Source: Petaurus breviceps papuanus (taxonomy: Eukaryota > Chordata > Mammalia > Diprotodontia > Petauridae). From it: a stretch of DNA of 64,000 nucleotides. Positions 1 through 12,012 of the stretch are shown here, piece after piece (position 1 is the stretch's first letter; each line of letters starts with the position of its first letter). Below the pieces are notes generated by a model. That model saw nothing but the letters and a program-made list of their open reading frames with translations, was not told the origin of the DNA and made no database searches. The translations under genes were made by a program, and so were the position numbers. The stretch lies in the NCBI GenBank assembly GCA_028583685.1, contig JAMXIF010000058.1, positions 10,495,086 to 10,559,085 of the forward strand. Reading direction: 5' to 3'.

Positions 1-130
1 GACATGGTCAATGTGGGAATTTTTTTTTGGACTATAAATATGTTTGTATATATATGTATATTTTTTTTCCTTTTAAAAAACCATTTAGTTGGGAATGGAA
101 GCAGTGGGAGAGATAATAAAATGCTTATAA
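1..130 (+). repeat. Possible 3' end of a marsupial retroposon
   Basis: The opening bases (gacatggtcaatgtggg...) followed by T/TA-rich DNA and a purine-rich stretch resemble a common marsupial retroposon 3' end from memory. No second copy in the window allows confirmation, so the class is uncertain. Confidence 0.25.
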
Positions 131-734
131 AATAATACATTCCAGAGGCTCTTTATTACCTCCATAATCAAATAGAAAATCTTCTATTTGGGAATTAGAG
201 CACTTCACAACATGGATCCTTCCTACCTTTCTAATCATTTTGCACTTTACTTCCCTCCACTCACTCTAGGATCTGGCTGATCAGGACAAGGTGTTAATCA
301 CCATAAGCTTGGGCCTAGGACCTGGCAGCATCTTTCCTAGCCCAGACACCCAGGTTAGCTCCTGTGCTGATGATCCAGTTGGGGTTCCAAAATAATTTGG
401 CCACATCTCTAGTGGTTCATGTCTCTATGTATATCCTGAAGACAACTCCCCAGAGTTACTGAGATCCTCTAGCTTAGTGTTCTATCAGTTGCCTTTAAGT
501 ACCTCAGGAGAATTGGTCCTCAGTCCCTATACCACCAGGATGCCACACTCCTCCCTGTTTTCTTGCAAAGTCATTCAGGAAAGGCTATTTTTTCCCTCTT
601 CCATAGCATACTCTAATTAAATACTCTAGTAAAACGTGTGATGAAAAGGGGACAGGACCAGTCTTTCCTCTGGCTGTCTTCTGAAGACCTCAGCAGCTCA
701 GGCTTGGTCTGAGAGCCCCTATTGGAAAGGAGTC
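131..734. other. No gene or clear repeat seen
   Basis: Ordinary AT/GC-balanced intergenic sequence. I see no exon-like, repeat or RNA signal. Confidence 0.5.
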
Positions 735-920
735 TGTATAGTATCTTGGATAAAGAGCTGACCTCAGGGGTGAGGAAGACATGGATTCAAGTCCTGCCTC
801 TGACACATACTAGCAGTGTGACCCTGGGTAAGACATTAACCTACCAATGTCCCCCAGCCAATTCCCTATAAGTTGCAGAACATGCATCAATTCATTTGCC
901 TTGGTAAAGAGTTTCTCTAT
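735..920 (+). repeat. tRNA-derived SINE, type with ataagttgcaga tail
   Basis: The head has the usual tRNA-derived body (gattcaagtcctgcctctgac, then gtgaccctggg). It is followed by a distinctive tail containing ctataagttgcagaa. Related copies lie at 7,527, 21,310, 21,755 and 52,860. It is diverged and so old. Confidence 0.7.
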
Positions 921-1006
921 ACTATTGATATAATTTTTTTAAAAAATTAGAAGGGGAGGATCTAGGTGGGGAAAACTATGACTATTTCTAAAAGACATCT
1001 CTATGG

Positions 1007-1150
1007 GGGCAGCTAGGTGGTGCAGTGAATAGAGCACTGGCCCTGCAGTCAGAAGGACATGAGTTCAAATTCAGCCTCAGACACTTGACACACTTAATAG
1101 CCATGTGACATTGGGCAAGTCACTTAATCCCAATTGCCCTCCAAAAAAAA
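1007..1150 (+). repeat. Short tRNA-derived marsupial SINE with target-site duplication
   Basis: Starts gggcagctaggtggtgcag and ends accaattgccct-type bases plus an A tail. It is flanked by direct repeats of 16 bases at 991-1,006 and 1,151-1,166 (15/16 identical), the mark of L1-type retroposition. Confidence 0.88.
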
Positions 1151-1550
1151 AAAGACATCACTATGGCCAGTTTTATGGACTTCCAGAATTTCTGACATGT
1201 CTGTAGACATGAAATGGGGTACAGGGATCCTCTGCTGTAATCAGTGACCCCACAACCCTTCCCCTGGGATTGTTATACAATAATAGTAGACAAGCAAGGA
1301 CCTTCTGATGACTTATGGTAGGCATATTAGGAGAATCTGTCAAGTAGCTAAAGACTACATTTGGTCATTTATCTGGTCAGTGGAAAAGAAGAAACAAAAC
1401 AGAAGTGGGAGTGCCAGGAAACAGGACATTTTCCTTGATGGTGCCACCCTGAAGTCAAGTACATATTAAGCACCCTTTATGTGGCCCATAACTGAGTCAA
1501 ACAATGGTGGGAAGAGACTCAGAAGAATAAGATAAAGTCATCACACAACA

Positions 1551-1740
1551 AATTTAAAGCTGGAAGAGACCTCAAAAACTAGCTGGTTCAACCCCCCTCA
1601 ATTCACAGATGAAAAGGCTTGGATCCAGAGAAGTTGTGATTTTTTCCCCTTGTCATACATGTAGGAAGTAGCAGACATGAGATTTGTTCCTCAGTCCCCT
1701 GCTGCCAAAGCCTCTGCTCTTTCCACTCTGCCCCTCTATC
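1551..1740 (+). repeat. MIR/THER-class SINE
   Basis: It shows the diagnostic order: aagctggaagagacctc, then acagatgaaaagg, then a body ending with ctctgctctttccactctg. Heavily diverged. Confidence 0.65.
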
Positions 1741-3327
1741 ACCTGCTCTCTCTAGGGGCTGCCAATCAAACTGGGGCAAAGAAGACTAACAAATGGGAAA
1801 TAATGGTGGACAAAACAGTGAAGAACACAATACCAATTGTAAAACTAAGTGCTAGATTAGCTTCCATTTCTGCTTCTCAAAGAGTCTAGAATGCACGTTT
1901 CACCAACCACTTATTCTCCCAAGAAATGAGAAAGAAGAGTCAAACTTTTTCATATTGGGCAAGGGATGCATCGTGCCTAGGTTCTAGAGGTAAAGCAAAT
2001 AGTAAAATGCAGGGCAGGGCATTTCTAGCCCTCAAGATTTGAGGCTCTTAGTTCTGGTGCTTTCTTTTTTTTGGTCTCCTTTGCCACTTTTGCCACAAAA
2101 AGCAATGGGATAATGGGGTAAGAACCTTAAAGAGTTACATTAAAGCAATGTGAAGAAAGTAGATTTTCAACTCAGTCCTGAATACTGGGTATATCTGTTC
2201 CCAAAGATGAAAATTAGGAGTGAAGAAACTGAGAGGAGTTCAGGCTCAGTTCATCTAAAATTACCCTCCTCCCATACATTCACCTGCCCACTTGCACCCT
2301 ATTTCCAATAGCCACACACATGCTTACAACAAGCACATTAACTTATTTAACAAAATAATTGATGATCATGATAATGGGAGAGGAGGATAGAAGGATGAAA
2401 GAGGTAGAAGCAATGTTGCTCCAACAACAGCAGGAAGAATTAGGTTGGGATTGACCACACAAAGACATGGAGACAGCACAGAGAGGCAGAACAGACAATG
2501 AATTTGCAAGGTAAGCTACCTGTGTGAAGTTAAGTGGGGGAGCTTTAGGTAAGAGATCAGCCAATCTCTCCTGAGAGGGTGGACTGCTGGAGTTCCACTT
2601 CGATCACCCTGGGGTGGTGAGTTCTGGTCCCAGGAATAGTCTCTCCCCTCCCCTCACCAGGGGAGCTGCTCCAGTCCTGCCTTGGAGGGGGGGGTCCAGT
2701 TCTACAGAGAGCCAGAGCTCAGGTGCAGAGGGCAGGCTTCTGGGAGCAGCCAGTGATGTCACAGGCCATGAGGAGAGGAGAGAGGAGGAGGGAGGTGTGC
2801 ACCATGGATCTGACTCTTTCTCTGAGACAAGTCAGCCCAAAGTTACCTTCCCTATTTTCTCCCCAAGTTCTGAGGGCTGAGATTCCACCTTGCCCACACT
2901 CCCTCCATCACCAAGCATCCAGCTGTGCCAGGCCTTTTGGAGTGGGTATGCACACATTTCCACTCATGGACACACACACATATACACATATATATGCAAA
3001 TGTACACATACATATCACACACAGCCTCGACTTCCACATTCATATGGAAAGAAAAGACTAAGGAACACACAGTACAGGAGGATCCAAAATCTTTCTAGTT
3101 TACCATCAAAGCCATAAAGATACACATGCCTGAACACTCCTCGACACAGATACAAAGAAGTATGTCAGCATACATAAATATCTGAGTATGTTCCCTCCAT
3201 TTCAACTATGGTTTTGTTGAGATATGCATGCCATATGTGTATTTCATTTTCATGTATATCATAGAAAATATGTAGAGACAGAAAGAAATAAGGGAAGGAA
3301 GGAGATAAAAGAGAAGTGAAGGAGAAA
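1741..3327. other. No gene seen; GC-rich patch and short CA tract
   Basis: 2,580-2,800 is GC-rich but CpG-poor, with no splice-bounded exon recognised. 2,965-3,020 is an imperfect CA/TA tract. Open frames here are short, overlapping and low-complexity. Confidence 0.5.
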
Positions 3328-3464
3328 AGAAGGAAGGAAGGAAGGAAGAAAGGAAGGAAGGAAGGAAGAAAGGAAGGAAGGAAAGAAGGAAGGAAGGAAG
3401 GAAGGAAGGAAGGAAGGAAGGAAGGAAGGAAGGAAGGAAGGAAGGAAGGAAGGAAGGAAGGAAG
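3328..3464 (+). repeat. GGAA tetranucleotide microsatellite
   Basis: About 34 units of GGAA, interrupted in the first third by a few AGAAAGG variants. The right two-thirds is uninterrupted. One strand is pure purine, which creates artificial Lys/Gly/Arg or Leu/Pro/Ser open frames on the two strands. Confidence 0.98.
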
Positions 3465-4489
3465 ATTTCTATTAGATCAAGCTGAACTCTCAAACACTAG
3501 GTCATTGGGCATAGTCTGCATATATTTGGTAGTCCTGGCTTTACATGAAGTGAGACCTCACAGAATCCCCAGTCTGCTACCTTATTTCAGTGACTTCTTA
3601 GGGAAGGTGCTAGTCTGGGAGTAGTGGCATCTTGTCGTTTCTATGTAGGGGGGATACCAATGGGTATATGTAGAGGAGTATGTGGGGATTTCTGTGTCCT
3701 GGTATGTAGCCTGAGCTCTTCCTCCTTCAATCCCAAGTACCAAATGCCCTCCCTTCTCACCAGAATTAATATATGTGCATCTGTGATCACCAGGAATGAC
3801 ATTTAATATTCACAACTACCTCCACATATTGGCTAGGTCACCATTTTGAAGTGCACAGGGTGGGAATACAGAGGTTGATCTAGATGCTCTAAAGGTCTGG
3901 TAGGCACTGGACAAGAGAGGAACAAAGCAAAAAGAAGTTCAGAATCCCAGAAGTCTGGCTGTATCTTCACATTCTAGTGTCAAACCCTAAGATAATCCAG
4001 CAATAAGAGTAAATGATGGGGCAGTCAACAATGTGGGGGCAATGAGGCCCGGACTCAACTATTGGTGGGAGTGACCATGTTCTGTTGGAGATGTGCTGTA
4101 CACTTCACTAATTTCTTTCTTTTTTTATTGAAGGGTCAGAGTTTAGGGCGCATAAGAGAGACGGAGAACAATGATCTGGAAGAGTAAAACTCTAGACTCC
4201 AAGACTGAATTAAGGGTGTTTCTCCCTCATTTCAGAGCTCACACACCTTTCATTATCTCAGGTCTTTCTCCTCAGCTACTTCATGCCAGTGCTACTGACT
4301 TTGGCTTAGTGTCAGGGTAGATCCCGCAAGATGGTAGTTTCGGGACCACAGAATGTGGAAAGTCCCACTGCTACTGGGAATGCTGAGTTCCTGTGTGCTG
4401 CTGCCTGCCCCTAGATAGTCAGCTCCTCCCCTGTACCTGAGTACAGGGACAGAGGTAGTACATGAGACCTACTTAATGCTGTTGTTGTT
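3465..4489. other. No gene or repeat recognised
   Basis: Intergenic DNA with no repeat that I can name. There is a T-rich tract near 4,120. Confidence 0.45.
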
Positions 4490-5600
4490 CAATTTCTCTT
4501 CCCTCCTGCCCATCACGCTTCCCAGGCCTAGCCCTTGGAAGTGCCCACAATGTTAGGGAGATGCAAGTCGCTGCGCCCCAAGCCATGATCTTCCAGTAAA
4601 CAGCTGCATGGGGATGGGGGTGGGGTAGAGATGTCAGGGGGAGCTAAGGCAAGCCTCGGCAGATGGTGGTGACTGCGATTTCCCCCATAAACCTCTCCCT
4701 CCCCCCGCCTTTACAACGAGCTCTCTGGTCTGAGCAAATAGAGGCTCCCAGACCTGGTGAGGGGGACTGGGGGGAAGAGTGACTGGGGACCGGGCTCAGA
4801 AGGAAGGGGGAGCCAGGGTAAGCCCAGAGGCTCAGTTACTCAGCCCTCTGCCCAACTTACTTCACTGTTTGAGGAGCAAATATCAACCTTTGCGACCAGG
4901 CTCCCCCAACAGCCCCCACCCCATCTCTGGGCTAATTGTCCCTCATTAGCTGGCCTGGCCCCCAAGCTGCCGCCGGCCCCCGCCATCTGCTCACAATTAT
5001 ACATTAACCCGAAGACCTAGCCACCCGCCAACCAGGTTGTGCGCCCCTCTCCGAGACTGACCGGAGACTCTCCTGTCCTCCATCAGCCATATTGTGGAAC
5101 CTTGCCTGCTTAGCGTTTTCCACCCAGAGAAGGCTCTGATAAAGAAAACCACAGTTCAGGATAAAGTTCCGCTCTCCAGAGACCAGGCTCAACCTCTCTG
5201 CTCTACGCATCGAGGCCCCATTACCTGCCGACGCCCGTGCGTAAAGCTGGAGAGTGCAGGGCGCGGTAGGCGCAAGGAACCCCGGTGGGGCGGGAATCAG
5301 ACCTCAACCTTCAGGCTCCTGCTACCAATTCTAGGCTGCTTCCCGTCCAGCCTAACACAAAATTAAGATTCCTGCCGTCGGAAGACTTATCTCTGACCTG
5401 GGCAGTCCCTCTTTTTCTGAAAAGTCTCCACTTGTATTACCCCTTTGAGCGCACTGCGCCACCTCTCCAAAATAGCTCTACATCTCCTTGCGCCTCCTAG
5501 TTTCAGCGCGTGGAGACAGTTGCTGATATAAAGCGGTGGAACCCTACTTTTTCTCACTCTTTCACAGACCCAGTACTCTTCACTCTGGAAATGTAGAGCA
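4490..5600. promoter_or_regulatory. Repeat-free GC-rich block with clustered factor motifs
   Basis: This block has no recognised repeat and more CpG than its surroundings (5,000-5,520). Motifs seen: forkhead-like GTAAACA at 4,596-4,602 overlapping E-box CAGCTG at 4,601-4,606; AACCTTTG at 4,885-4,892 (complement resembles an HNF4 half-site); homeodomain cores TAATTG (4,933-4,938), CATTAG (4,944-4,949) and CAATTA (4,994-4,999); ATTAAC (5,003-5,008), an HNF1-like half-site; and TATAAAG at 5,527-5,533. In human, PAX4 lies upstream of SND1 on the opposite strand, so this could be PAX4-side regulatory DNA. No PAX4 coding exon was found, so that link is inference. Confidence 0.35.
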
Positions 5601-6361
5601 CCCAGTCAGTCATAGCGGTCCTCCACTTCCACTAGGTTTCCAACTTCAGCTATCAAAGCGCTCTCTTTTGTCTGCCCCTCTCCGATTCTTCTTACCTCTC
5701 CCGTAAAGAATGACTGAGCGCTGGAGAATAAAAAAAGAACTTTTTCACTTTGTACAGGTGAGAGAATCAAGCAGCTTTAAAAGGTTCTACTCTTCCTCCT
5801 ACAATCCCCTAAACCATGTCTGACCTTCCTAGAGATCCTGGCTCCCTATATACCCCCGGGAACTTGAAAGCCCGGGAGTTCTCTCTCCCTGGACCCCAGG
5901 CATGTAGCTGAGCTGCGAAGGGCAAGTTGTGGGGTGGGAGCAGACAGGGGCAAAAAGATGGCATTTGATAAGAAAATCTAGAGACTGAGGCTGGAGCCAG
6001 TGGGAGCTAGGGAAACCCAGAGAATTTAATGACTGCGGAAAACGACATGAGCCGGGTCTCTGCTCAGGAAGAAGGGGGATAGTATTGTCCACCCAGCAAA
6101 CTTGAAGGCATAAGAACAGGGGTTTCCTTCAGGTCTCACAGTTTTGAAGGTAACAGACTTCTCTCTATATCCTATACAAACAGAAGATAGTTTTGTTGTA
6201 TAGATGTTTAAAAAAAATATTCCTCCATGAATGCCAGGAAATGACCTTGGAATTTGACTAAAGACAAACCTCTCCTTAAATTACCAACTTCTCCATCCAG
6301 TAACTCCTCAAGCTCCTAGTTCTCATCTCTATAGGAAATAAAGGGGAATCTTCTCTCTGTA
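5601..6361. other. No gene seen
   Basis: Repeat-poor intergenic DNA. An 87-codon antisense frame at 5,829-6,092 has no recognisable domain and is treated as chance. Confidence 0.45.
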
Positions 6362-6548
6362 AGTCAGTCAGCCAGTCAATAAACATTTACTAAGCACTGG
6401 GGCACTTGGCAAAGCCCTGGGGAGACCAAAAAATGTTAAAAAAAAAAAAAAAACAAAGGCCTTGTCCTCACAAAGCATACATTCTAATGGAGAGTACATG
6501 CAAACAACTATGTAAACACAGGATTCATACAGATTAGATGGAAGGGGA
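6362..6548 (-). repeat. L2 LINE 3' end
   Basis: On the + strand it reads agtcaataaacatttacta, then ccttgtcctcacaaagc, then attctaatgg. This is the complement of the marsupial L2 3' terminus (same block at 9,001, 23,625 and 43,512). It is interrupted by an A run at 6,438-6,454. Confidence 0.7.
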
Positions 6549-7526
6549 AAAACCTCTGGCCAGCAATTAGTTCTCAGGGTGGGGGCATAGTTTGCTGGCT
6601 GGATAGGTGGGGAGCTGAGTGCTCACATTAGCTCAGCTTATGTAGTAGCTCTGTTCCCCTCATAGATGCCCAAACCAGCATGAATGGGCTTCTTTCTAGG
6701 ATATTTTCTGAACATTCTGCTCTGAAACCTGGATTTACAGAGATTGGCTTTATGATGGCTACCCCATTCTCCCTTGATTCCTGACATTATTGGCTTGTTT
6801 TGGCCATGTGTGACAAAAATAGTCTCCAAAGGGAAGGACATTATAACTCCTACCTCCTACTCCTACCCTCCCAAAGATCACAGGTAGAGCTTTCCTTCTA
6901 AATATTTCCATGGTTTCTCACCTTCACTTCTCCTATTTTGACTGCCCTTCTCCAAATTTCTCCTAAATATTTCTTTAACCCAATACATACATACTCAGTC
7001 AGTCAGTGAATGGGATTAGGGGAAGGGGAAGCAGAGAGGGTAGGAAAAAGGGGAGGAGTACAAATTTATATATATATATATAGGTAAACAGTTGAAGTCT
7101 CATTAATTACTTCAGTTTGCCCCCAGACTAATACCATAAGGTAACTAATTGGGTTCTCAATGAAATATTCCTCTAGGTTTTAATCTCAGGTCAACAAACT
7201 CTTTAATTCTGATCCCTGAATTATTCTGTCCTTCCTGACAGGACTATAGGGCAAAATTATTGTATCCACATGCCCCCAAACCTTGGCTCTGTGCTCCCCT
7301 AGATTGGACCTAGGGTTTCTTTAAAAAATTTCTCTTCTTTCTGGCACACAGCCCTGGACAAATGCTCAAGACATGCTCCCATACCATTTATGATTTGGTG
7401 CCTTCTTTCCTGCTCCCTGGCTGTATGTTTTTATGTCTTTCAGGGCAGAGCATTACTGAATTTCTCCATCCATCAAGGATGTTTTTATTTCAATTTACTT
7501 ATGCTTTTTGAATTCTTTTCTCTTAA
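6549..7526. other. No gene seen; short TA tract
   Basis: Intergenic sequence with a (TA)n tract at about 7,066-7,082. No repeat family or exon recognised. Confidence 0.45.
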
Positions 7527-7765
7527 AGAGACATAGTATAGCATAATGGATAGAGATTTGGAGCTGGGAAGACTTGGATTCAAGTCTGCCTCTGAGAAAT
7601 AATGGCTTCATGATCCTGGAGAAGTCATTAAATTTCTCAGTGGTCCAGGCAACTTTCTAAAACTATCAATTGCCAAGAAGGTCATACATGATAGAAGCAG
7701 GATTTGAACCCAGGTCTCTGACTTCAAACCCAGTGTTCTTTTCACAGTAATATGCTGCCTTAATT
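7527..7765 (+). repeat. Two adjacent SINE fragments
   Basis: 7,527-7,675 is a tRNA SINE with the ggcaactttctaaaactat tail. 7,676-7,765 continues as a MIR-class 3' block (gcaggatttgaacccaggtc). Both are diverged. Confidence 0.65.
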
Positions 7766-8095
7766 CACTTAAATTCTCTGAGCCTCAGCTTACTCCTCCA
7801 CAAAATGGGGATGACAATACCTGTAGCAATAATAACTGAAGGCACTTTATATACATAAGCTCATTTGATCCTCACAACCCCAACAAAGTACTATATTATA
7901 TATGATATATGTGTATATACATATGTGTGTTTATATACAGGAATAAATCTTGTTGAATAGATTAGGAAACGGAGGCTGAAAGAGATTAAATTGCTTTCCT
8001 AGGGTTGCAAAACTGTAAGTATGTAAGTCAGGATTTGAACCCAGATTTCAAGTCCAATGTTTTAACCAGTATACCTCCTAACTGTCCCACAAGCC
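7766..8095 (+). repeat. MIR/THER-class SINE fragments with TA/TG tract
   Basis: The block has the MIR order: cactttatatacataagc, ttgatcctcacaacccc, then gaggctgaaagag and aggatttgaacccag. A TA/TG microsatellite at about 7,895-7,940 has grown inside it. Confidence 0.65.
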
Positions 8096-9000
8096 TATTT
8101 TGAGGATCAAATTAGGTAATCTACATGCTTTATAAAGCTATACATGCTGATTAAATGTCATTCATCATGTCTTCTTTCATTGATTCCCTACTCCCTGAAA
8201 AGCCTGGGGAAAAAAAAAACCTGGAAAGCATTTCATTCCTATATCCCAAGTCACACTTTACTCGCAATATACAATTAAAAATAGACATTTCCTGGGGTTA
8301 TTTCTTTTTCAGTATAAAAACTAGACTGTCTATAAAAAATCACAGACTGTCTAAAAAACTCATTTACTTTATGATTACTCCTGCCACAGTCAGACAAAGG
8401 TCCTATTTAAATAAAAACATATATGTGTGTATATAATATTGGGAATGGAATGATCCCCACATCTTCGTCTCCATTATCTGTTCTTCCTAGGAGTGTAGAG
8501 AGGGTATGCCTCTTATCACTGGTGATGCCTGAAAGATTGTACCCAGGAAGTAAAACAGCAGCTTTGCAATATATTCAACATTAATCACATACATTGTATT
8601 GTTTAGTTCTTGTAATATCCAAATATTCTATTTGGCCAAATAAAGAATTCTCCCTATGTTTTCCTATCCCCTCCACTCTGACTGGATTGGTCAAGGACTC
8701 AGAGTTTACTCAGTTAACTTGATTCTGTAAATATTCTGTAAAGGAGTTAGGAAGCATGTCAACAAGTGGGTAAATACTAATGTCTGAAATGATTATTTGG
8801 AATGGTACAATACTTCGGTATTGATTCAGTCTCCAGAAGAATAATAAAACCTCAGCTCCACAGCAGCCCAGGGAAACCATTCAGTCACTGATCACTAGTT
8901 TCTATGATACTGGGCTTGAATCCTGACCAATTCCAAACTGATGGTATCTTCATGTTAGACAAGATGGAGTGTGTGTGGGGGGTGACTATACAGTAATTCT
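8096..9000. other. No gene or repeat recognised
   Basis: AT-rich intergenic DNA. The 93-codon frame at 8,155-8,436 has low-complexity composition and no domain. Confidence 0.4.
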
Positions 9001-9118
9001 TCAATAGTCAATAAACATTTATTAAGTGCCTACTATATGCTAGGCACTACGCCATAGATGGGGATACAAAAAAAAGTAGAGGAGCACACAATGTAAGGAA
9101 GGAAGACAACACATAAAA
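9001..9118 (-). repeat. L2 LINE 3' end
   Basis: The + strand reads caataaacatttattaagtg, then ctatatgctaggcactac, the complement of the L2 terminus. Confidence 0.75.
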
Positions 9119-9634
9119 GGATCTGAAAAGGGGTGGGAGTAGGAAGGTTACTGACTGGGGGTGGGACATGATGAAGTCCTGAAACGGGGGTGGGAAATCA
9201 TCTGAGGATTTATGAGTTTCTGAGTTGACTTCATTTTGCAGAAGGATGAGTTTCTGGAGATCATGGGATCCAGGAAAATCAACCCAATGGGAAATGATGC
9301 TTCAGCTCAGGACTGTCTAAAAGACAGAGCATCAGCTCAATTGTGAGAGTACTACACTTATTATAATGATACATAGTATAGAGATAGAAGATGGAGTATT
9401 GCGTGTGAAGAACAGCAATGTCAGTTTGTCTAGACTGAAAGTACAGAAGGGGCTTGATGATGTGTAAGACAGCTGGGAGGGTAGTATGGAGACAGGATAG
9501 GTTGTGAAATGCTTGAAAAGCAACAAAAAACATTCATACATTTGAAAAGAGCATTATCACCAGTAATTCTCCCAAATCCACAGTACAAATACAGATGCAT
9601 AGAATTGCACAATGACAAAAAGACACATATATTT
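9119..9634. other. No gene or repeat recognised
   Basis: Overlapping antisense frames of 60-85 codons (9,279-9,618) occur in all three frames of the same strand and look like chance. Confidence 0.4.
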
Positions 9635-9892
9635 GATGATGATGATAAGTAGCATTTATATAGTGCTTTAAGGTTTGCAAAGTGCTTTACAGATATTATC
9701 TCATTTAATCCTCACAGAAACCCTGGGAGATAGATGCTATTATTCCCATTTTACAGAAGAGGAAACTGAGGCTGAATGAGGTTAACTGACTTGCTCTGGG
9801 TCACACATCTAAGTAAATATCTGAGGTTGGACTTAAACTCAGGTCATCCTGGTTCCAGGTTCAGTGTTCTATTCACTCTGACAGCTAGCTGC
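9635..9892 (+). repeat. THER/MIR-class CORE-SINE, near full length
   Basis: It has a gatgatgatgataag head, the core aaagtgctttacagatatta, then ttttacagaagaggaaactg, a tcacacatctaag block and a cagctagctgc end. Best preserved of its class in the window. Confidence 0.8.
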
Positions 9893-10044
9893 ATATAACA
9901 AAAAGTAACTAGCAATAGCATACATACATGAAGAAGTTACAAACTGTAGACCAAATACTTAGGTTACATGCAGTACATAGTACATTGCATCATATATCAG
10001 AGTTATATGGGGGATAGAGACTAGGTCTGTGATTTCATTAGTAG

Positions 10045-10345
10045 AGGGAATTCTTGGTTAAGGAAACTTCCTCTACCAAAGCAGAACAGCAAGTGATTTA
10101 CCATCTTAAGAATGTTGTTGAGAAGGGTCTCTGGAGTCAAGAAGACCTGAGTCTAAATCCGGCCTCTGACGCTTACTGGCTGTGTGACCCTGGGCAAGCC
10201 ACTTAACCCTGATTGCCTTAAAAAAATTCTGAATGTTGCCTAGAGCAATTTTAAGGGATTTTCCCCAGGATAACATTGCCAGTATGTATGTGAGGCAGGA
10301 CCTGAACCTGATTCTTCCTGGCCATGGATCCAGCTCTCTCTCAAC
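10045..10345 (+). repeat. Old SINE tail split by a younger SINE
   Basis: An older SINE (10,045-10,117 and 10,239-10,345) is interrupted by a 5'-truncated tRNA SINE at 10,118-10,228. The direct repeat gaatgttg flanks the insert at about 10,110-10,117 and 10,231-10,238. Confidence 0.65.
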
Positions 10346-11789
10346 TATATTCTGCTGATTCTCAGGGTTTCATTCAAAGTTCATATTAAATGCGCCTCCT
10401 TAATGAGTATCATCTGACTCTATGCATAACCTGGAGAATCAAAAGTCAGCCTCATTACTAGTTAGATCATACTGGCACTCCAGCAGAGTTGGAGTTCATC
10501 TTGAAACCTTAATATCCTTAGGTAACTTCAGTTATTAGCCAGAGCTGTTCACTAGCTATCTCTAGCTCCAAGTAAGGCAGGCATTGTAAATTGTTTCCAA
10601 TTCTTAGTAAGCTCCACTGCGGATATACAGCTTCTAGCTTCAGGTTTTTCCCTTTGTCCAGTGAGAAGTCCTATCAGACTACAATAGTCTGCCTGATTTC
10701 CCAGACTTTGAAGAGGGCACTAGCATGCAATTTCATCTTCATCTCAACCCTCTTGATATGAGCCATTATCTGCCTCAGACAAATTCATCTGAAATAGGAA
10801 CGGACTGCCCTCCGTGAGTCCTATCTGAGCAATTATCTATTGCTCTGGTCCTCTTGATCGCCCAGGAGTGTTATTAATTTCCCTCTGGGCAGAAGATGGG
10901 GCAATGCATTGTCCTTTCAGGACTCCAATCATAAAGTCCCAGAGGACTATTTCATAGACTAGCAGATTCCTTAATTTTAAACTAGTTAGTTTAAATGAGG
11001 TGGCTCTCTACTGGTTCTACACGTTGTGTTTTTCTTGGGCACTAAGAATAGATAGCAATTTTCTGGTCGGAGCTCCTGACAGCAGATTGAATTGTCATGC
11101 CATGACTTCTTCTTCAAGATCTTCTGAGTTGGGGTGATCGCTAGCCTCCCCTAACTCACGTCTCAGTCCAAAGAAGTACTTCTTGTTAGTGTTCATGACT
11201 TCAACAACTTCTAAAGCGTTGTTGAAAAACTCCCCAAAGCATAAATAAGTGAATAAATACGTCATTTAGTAAGCTGTTCTCCTGGTTCTCCTCACTTCTC
11301 TTTGCATCCGTTCAGTCTATTTTATAACTGTGCTTTCAGCCAGGAATGGAAACTGAAATGACTGACTTTGGGACTTATAAAATTCTGCATGTACTATTGA
11401 GAAATTGGTACAATGGAGGGACTAGGAGGTATAGGAACTGTGTTCTTGTATACTCTTTTACCTTATGTTACCCTTCTCTTTTCTCCATTCCATCAGCCCT
11501 GTTTCTGAAAGGAAGGGAAACTATTCTTGTAGCCATGAAAAGACAAATCCCCTGAGTAGCTGGCAGAGTAGGAGGTCAAGAAGTCCCCCTCCTTCTGTAG
11601 GTGCCCTTAATTTCTCTCCAGAAGAAGCACTGGTAGATAAGTGCCTCAAGCTCACCTCTAATTGGAATGACAGTGACAGTCATGGCAGAGGCAGTTTAGA
11701 GCAGACCAGAGGAGTAAAAGAGCTCCTAGATTAGGAATGAGCCTGATTTCCTGTTCTTCAGATTCTTACACTTTTAATCCATTCCCATC
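10346..11789. other. No gene or repeat recognised
   Basis: Intergenic DNA up to the assembly gap. Frames at 11,346-11,734 are short and overlapping with no motif. Confidence 0.45.
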
Positions 11790-11889
11790 NNNNNNNNNNN
11801 NNNNNNNNNNNNNNNNNNNNNNNNNNNNNNNNNNNNNNNNNNNNNNNNNNNNNNNNNNNNNNNNNNNNNNNNNNNNNNNNNNNNNNNNN
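11790..11889. other. Assembly gap (100 N)
   Basis: Exactly 100 N, the usual placeholder for a scaffold gap of unknown size. Distances across it should not be trusted. Confidence 0.99.
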
Positions 11890-12012
11890 GTTGTATTTTT
11901 CAAAGACATTTACACATCAGGGGGAAAAACCCATGTCAGAGTATGTTTCCTGATTTGATATTGAGAAAATATCACCCTACCCATCCTGCTCTAGGAGGAA
12001 ACAATCAGAGGA

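Noticed and set aside
3206-3624. Lys/Gly/Arg-rich and Leu/Pro/Ser-rich frames over the GGAA array
   Set aside because: Pure products of the tetranucleotide repeat, with no flanking coding sequence.
5829-6092. 87-codon antisense frame as a gene
   Set aside because: No domain, no splice or promoter context; within chance length for a window this size.
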